Positions 59,478 to 64,000 of a DNA stretch of 64,000 nucleotides are shown in pieces. The DNA is taken from positions 17,192,999 through 17,256,998 of the forward strand of contig JBCFYV010011135.1 in NCBI GenBank assembly GCA_039000515.1. Direction: 5' to 3'. Under the pieces are notes generated by a model, which saw nothing but the letters and a program-made list of their open reading frames with translations, did no database searches and was not told the origin of the DNA. The translations under genes and the position numbers were made by a program. The stretch's first letter is position 1; every line of letters starts with the position of its first letter. The stretch is from Timema cristinae (Eukaryota; Arthropoda; Insecta; Phasmatodea; Timematidae).

Positions 59478-60290
59478 CAGGGGTGGATCCAGAAAGAGGC
59501 TTGGGAGGGGGGGGGGGGGAGATTGGGGCAAGTCCCTCTTCAATAAATTAAACCAATTAAATCAATGATAAAGTCACTACTAGTTTTATTGTTACGTAAT
59601 ACTGTCTCACTAACCAGATTTAATATTTAAATTGTTATTAGTTATTTTAAGATTTAAGATAATCAATCACATTAAGTATTAAAGTGGTGAAAATAAGCAT
59701 TAATAAAATTACACAAATTTAAGAAGTGCCTCTCACCTTGTTGCACAAACCTTGTTTAGTTTTAAATTTATTTTATCATTTTTATTATTACTATTTCAAT
59801 GATTAATCATAAATAAGGTTATTTAGAATAATTTATTTTTAAATAATGTTCTTTAAACAAAATATTTGAATAATAATACACACGTGTTAGTATGTTTTGG
59901 TGGTAAAATTTAAATTTAAAATGTAGTTAAAGTGTTCAAAATTTGAATAATTCAATAAATTTATCTGATTAATTGAATAGCTAAAATATTAAATAATAAT
60001 TCTTATAATGTTAAAACTTATTTCCCTCTTAATTGTCACTATATGTTGATATTCTTATTTATTTATAATAAATTTCAATAATAATTGAAAATTTCGAGTT
60101 ATACCCTTCATTAGAGGATTATTTTAAAGTTTAGCGCTACACTGAACATTACTCAAAGATTTAATCTCAAATTTTGAAGTATTTTTATGTCAAAATGCCT
60201 TTAGGTGCCCCCCTTCCATCCCCGACCCGATTCGATGGGAGCACCCACGTCCCTCCCTCCCCCCTCACGAAAATCTTGGATTCGCCTCTG
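59478..60290. mobile_element. hAT-type element in SDR intron
   Basis: Left end caggggtggatccagaaaga; the right end reads inward cagaggcgaatccaagattt. They agree at about 12 of 17 positions. The flanks tgctgtac (59470-59477) and tgctgtat (60291-60298) make an 8-bp TSD with one mismatch. G-runs just inside the left end mirror C-runs inside the right. No transposase frame. Older than the 55821-56940 element by terminal divergence. Confidence 0.68.
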
Positions 60291-60419
60291 TGCTGTATAA
60301 ATATTTCCCCTAAGAGGTTAAAGGAAAAACAACATCAACTTCTTGAAAGATTGACTTATTTTCTTACTCTTGGCATTGGAGAATTATTGCGTTTAACTTA
60401 GTGGTATCTCTTCACAACT

Positions 60420-61700
60420 ATAACACACAGAATTGTATTAATATATTTGTCAATATCTCCGAAACTATTGGTTTTATAAAGAAATATTTAAGATAAAAGG
60501 TTTTTTATTTTTAGTAGTGCTAAAATTATATAATAATAAGTTATTTATTATCTCAAATAGTTGCGGAGACATAGAAATTTTTGCTTTTAATATATATATT
60601 TGGTATAGCTTGATATAATATTGTTTGATAAAAATATTTATTTTAAGTAAAAGTTGTTTATTATTACATGTATGGAATGATAAGTAGTTTTATATCTCAA
60701 GGACTTACGGGGATAAAATTACAAATTAGAATTTATGTATCAGACCGAAGCCCTTAAAGTCATTTCGATGAAAAGTTGAGAGTAACCATTAGGTTTGCAA
60801 TATTGATCAAAGCTTAGAAATGAAATTTAATCAAAATCGTTGAGGCCGATTTTTTCTCTTTCCGCACTTAAGGAAACTACCCTTAATTTTATGGTTGGAT
60901 ATCCAATTTCAAAATTCCTCGGGGTAACTCTATGAAAACCCTAGATCCCAATTTTAGGCTAATCTGTAAACAGCTCTAGCCCGAAGTACAAACTGACCGA
61001 AGATGAACAGACGACATTGCGAAAATCAGTTTTTAGGGTTCGGGGGTTCATGAGACGTCGACATCCATAAACATTTCAAGTTTAATTTTTGTTATGGTCG
61101 CAATCTTTAGTGTTAAAAAAAAGTTTTTTTTGGCGTATAGCTTGAAATTTATTGGTTTTGTAAAAATATGTTTCGCATAAAATATTTGTATTATAAATAG
61201 ATCTACATATTTGCAATGATAAGTAATTTCATATTTCAAATAGTTTCAAAGATATGATAAAAAAATGAGAGTTTACACATTAGACCCAAGCACTTAAATT
61301 CATTTTTCTGAAATATTGAGAATAGCCATTTTGTTCAGAATATTTATAAAGGCTTTGAAATAAAATTTAATCAAAATCGTTAAAGCCAATTTTGAGAAAA
61401 TTGACTTTTTCTCATTTTGCCTTTCAGTCAACTATCCTTAATTTTAGGGTTAGATAGGCAATTCCAAAAACTCTCGAGGCAACCCTATGATAACCCTAGA
61501 TGCCAAGATTTATCCCGATCGGTAAAATAGTTAAGACTCTAGTTGGAGATACAGAAAGACAGATGGAGATACAAAAAACAATTTTTCGGATTCCGGGGGT
61601 CATAAAACTTCGAGATTCATCGATATTTTGAGTTCGATTTATTTTTGACGATCACATTAATTTCTCTAAGTGTAAGATCGCGAAAAAGTAAAAAGTAATT
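60420..61700 (+). repeat. Tandem Rep-G copies in SDR intron
   Basis: Two clear direct copies (about 60590-61115 and 61125-61700) share aaatttaatcaaaatcgtt, cttaattttagggttgga-like, caaccctatgataaccctag-like, acagacgacattgcgaaaat and gggggttcatga in order, at a period near 540 bp. 60420-60590 looks like part of a third. No open frame of note. Confidence 0.6.
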
Positions 61701-62009
61701 TGTTATTTCAAAATATGATTTCAATCAAAATGTATGTGAACGTTATGGAAATGTTTAATTAGAATTAAAATTTGTTTAAGTCTTATAGTTTAAATCGAAT
61801 TAATAAAAATGCCTGCTTTCACAAGAAAAAAAATCAACGTGACCTTAAATTAACCTTAGCAACGCCAACCAAGGTCATACCAGCCTTATCACCTTACATC
61901 AGTCTAATAACTAAATATATTTTGTTTAAAACTTCTTTTTCTGCAATTATTTGTTTTCGAGATATTTTGGTGGAAACTTTTCAAATGAACACCCGGTATA
62001 TTGTTCCAG

Positions 62010-62222
62010 GCTGTGACACTGGTTTTGGTAATCAGTGCGCCCGAAGACTTGACGCCCTCGGAGTAAGTGTGTATGCTGGTTGCCTAATGCCTGAAGGTGC
62101 AGGAGCCCAAGAGTTGAAGAGTGGTACATCCTCCAAGCTTCACATCGTACCTTTAGACGTCACCAAAGAGAAAGATGTTGACAAAGCAGTGGAATATATT
62201 AAAGCAATACAAGGAGATCAAG
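62010..62222 (+). CDS. SDR oxidoreductase, exon 2
   Basis: Acceptor ttgttccag, then 213 nt encoding CDTGFGNQCARRLDALGVSV. With the last base of exon 1 this completes T-G-C-D-T-G-F-G, the TGxxxGxG dinucleotide-binding signature in the form usual for SDR9C-like enzymes. LHIVPLDVTKEKDVDKAV supplies the LDVT that lines the adenine pocket. Ends GATCAAG|gtatat in phase 1. The catalytic NNAG, Ser, Tyr and Lys regions must lie downstream or be lost. Upstream in-frame codons (from 61772) are intron. Confidence 0.85.
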
Positions 62223-62696
62223 GTATATGATTTGTTCAAAGTCATTTGACATAAGCATTTTACTGGACAATTTTAACAAATGTGTGATTATAATCTATAA
62301 ACAGTAATTCAATTATTTCAAACAATTACAATTTACGAGCTATTTTATGCCTTTTACGTACCATTGTTAAGTTAAATTAACTAACGTATGGGGCCGAAAT
62401 TTAGTTTAACTAGACAATAATATGAGGTGTAACAAATAAAATATTTATCATAGGTTAATTTTTTTTAAATATATAAGCAGTTAAAAAGTATTAAATTAGA
62501 TTATTTTTAATAATATATAAATAAGGTTCTTTCCATATCCTGATAAAATGATTTTATCTCATTTTGTAGTTCATAATGTCGTTATTTATATTTTCTTATA
62601 ACCTAACATAATCGTTAATTTGATTAATGTATCCTAATTAATCATTGAAAAAAAAATATATATATATAAGATAACCCCAACTAATGATACATCCAG
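62223..62696. other. SDR intron 2
   Basis: AT-rich, no features. Ends with ctaatgatacatccag, which contains a branch-point-like ctaatg and an AG. Confidence 0.5.
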
Positions 62697-62749
62697 TTGA
62701 AATGAACGCTGGCTGCCTTATCTGGTCCGTGTTGCTGGAATGGGGCGAG
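62697..62749 (+). pseudogene. Probable damaged SDR exon 3
   Basis: Reading on from exon 2 in phase, a 53-nt segment between atccag and gag|gtattg encodes VEMNAGCLIWSVLLEWGE. NAG followed by about ten residues and EW matches the NNAG region of SDR9C proteins, but the usual residues just before it (GLW.VVNNAG) are missing and the exon is short. Either the locus is degraded here or the assembly has a deletion. Confidence 0.4.
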
Positions 62750-63455
62750 GTATTGCTACTTGCTATCTTTACCAAGATAACCCTTACCCTCATCTATGTA
62801 ACACTCCCTTACAAAATGTTAAGAGATTCAAAAAACTTAATAATTCTCACTGTCAAAGTGATTTTAAACCAAAATTACTATTGAGGATTATTCAAAAATG
62901 AGGTGGCCCAATGGCTAGATAATTTTATAATAAAGGAAATTGATAAAACTAAAGAAAAAGGAAAAATAAACTACTAAGAATAAATTTGATGAAGAAAGCC
63001 CACCTAGGGAAAGAGTAAAAATATGGGAAGAATCCAATGCACAAAGGTGACATCTTCTTCCTTTCTTCTGTCTTTTATAGTAGAAGTAGTCACACACACA
63101 TTTTAAACACAAATATAATAATATTTCGGCATTGTTGCCTTTATCAAACACAAAGAAGAAGAGAGTACCAATAACAAAAACAATGGATTACTCCATTTTA
63201 AATTTTGAATTAAACTGTTAGAAACATAACCCCAAAAGGCCTTTGTATAAATTATCCTATGTCTGCCATCCCTCCTACAATAAGACAACATTTCACTCTC
63301 CTTAACACAATACATTCCAGAGAACTCACTATAACCCTATTCAATCAGTATCAGAAACTAGCACTATACCACTCAATACAACTTTCCTCCTTTTCCAAAA
63401 TAGTTTTTCTATCCTCTTCTCATCTCATGCAACTTGTGAACAGTATTCTACAAAC
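62750..63455. other. AT-rich DNA after exon 3
   Basis: No continuation of the SDR recognised. Frames at 62915-63151 and 63103-63315 (minus) and 63259-63588 (plus) have no family features, and the last overlaps the Penelope-like element. Confidence 0.45.
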
Positions 63456-64000
63456 AGCAGTAATAATAATAATAATAATGTTAAATTTGGAAAATAATAA
63501 TATAGAAATAAACTATCTTCTGTTGAGGCCTGGTGGTAATCTTGATTTGGTAATCCATTGGTGGGCCAGTTCCCACTGTCTAAGTTGAGAACTGTTGCAC
63601 TGTTTGGGAAATGCTCTTAATATATTGGTAGTTTAGCAGGTTTGAAAGTCCTGGTGGTGGGTACCAGCATGGATGGGTACAGGCTTGTCCGGATCTTTGT
63701 GGTTTGTGTCAAAACGATGATTGTTCATTCGCTGTCTGAGAGAACCTGTAGTGAGGCCTATATATTCTGCATCACATGATTTGCACTGTAGTTGATATAT
63801 CAAGTTATTGGTTTTGCAATTGTAATACCCAGGAATTTTGTATTCCAATTGGGTTACTTTGCTGTTGAAGGATGTAGCTGATAGGTGGATTCCACATGTG
63901 CTGCAACGGGTGCTACCGCAGGGGTGTGAACCTCTGGTAGTAGGTTTTTCTTCTCGGATTCTCTCGGGGTCAGGAAGTTTGGGATGTACTAGAATATTGT
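63456..64000 (-). mobile_element. Penelope-like element, GIY-YIG end
   Basis: The minus strand, entering from beyond the window, encodes a Cys-rich knuckle (HPCGSTRCSTCGIH), then YNCKTNNLIYQLQCKSCDAE, YIGLTTGSLRQRMNNHRF and PVPIHAG. This is the order seen in the C-terminal GIY-YIG endonuclease of Penelope-like retroelements: IYxxQC, the YIG core, the LRQR arginine and the HR motif. A TAA at 63633-63635 interrupts the frame, which stays open after it to 63513 and ends RQWELAHQWITKSRLPPGLN. An (ATT)n tract follows. The reverse transcriptase would lie to the right. Confidence 0.85.

Noticed and set aside
61772..62009. In-frame codons upstream of SDR exon 2
   Set aside because: The conserved SDR motif joins exon 1 directly at 62010; the upstream part is AT-rich intron with a proper acceptor at its end.

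Overview
The window looks like non-coding, repeat-dominated DNA from an arthropod, probably an insect. The reasons are split coding exons with GT/AG borders, short (TTAGG)n tracts of the arthropod telomere type, abundant tRNA-derived SINEs, hAT-type non-autonomous elements with 8-bp target duplications, Jockey-like and Penelope-like retroelement debris, and long satellite arrays. It is AT-rich, contains one 100-N scaffold gap (21077-21176), and has stretches whose repeat units carry many small indels, as in a lightly polished long-read assembly. Nothing here is bacterial; there are no operons or CRISPR arrays.

The only host gene I recognise is a partial short-chain dehydrogenase/reductase (SDR) on the + strand: a first coding exon with a hydrophobic N-terminus (57472-57685), a second exon completing the TGxxxGxG cofactor motif across a 4.3-kb phase-1 intron (62010-62222), and a possible damaged third exon (62697-62749). 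The intron carries a decayed tandem copy of exon 1, a hAT-type element, a Rep-X copy and tandem Rep-G copies. Four further unidentified exon candidates are listed at low confidence (14316-14418, 21693-21789, 50818-51115 and 51741-51872).

Layout: 1-13.5 kb is AT-rich with a few decayed SINEs. 13.5-18.3 kb holds a palindromic element, a 60-bp minisatellite, a decayed LINE and a roughly 77-bp poly-C satellite grown inside a dispersed element. 20-26.7 kb holds an integrase remnant, the gap, a decayed LINE with an internal 62-bp VNTR, and several SINEs with clean target-site duplications (TSDs). 27.7-30.6 kb is a 38-bp satellite (about 76 units); 32.4-34.3 kb is a 60/61-bp satellite; 34.9-35.1 kb is a 30-bp minisatellite. 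35.4-40.5 kb is a dense SINE graveyard with a three-deep nested insertion. 42.6-47.2 kb holds palindromic elements and a hAT-type element. 50-52 kb may hold pieces of an unknown minus-strand gene. 54-57 kb holds TTAGG repeats, a Jockey-type fragment and a second hAT-type element. 57.4-62.8 kb is the SDR locus, and the right edge is the GIY-YIG end of a Penelope-like element.

Family names SINE-1 to SINE-5, Rep-X and Rep-G are my own labels for sequences recognised by comparing copies within the window. The most interesting structure is the SINE system. SINE-1 and SINE-2 have different tRNA-like heads but share one hairpin-forming 3' tail, while SINE-3 has a different tail that matches the 3' end of a decayed LINE in the same window. 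This suggests at least two separate LINE-SINE partnerships in one genome.
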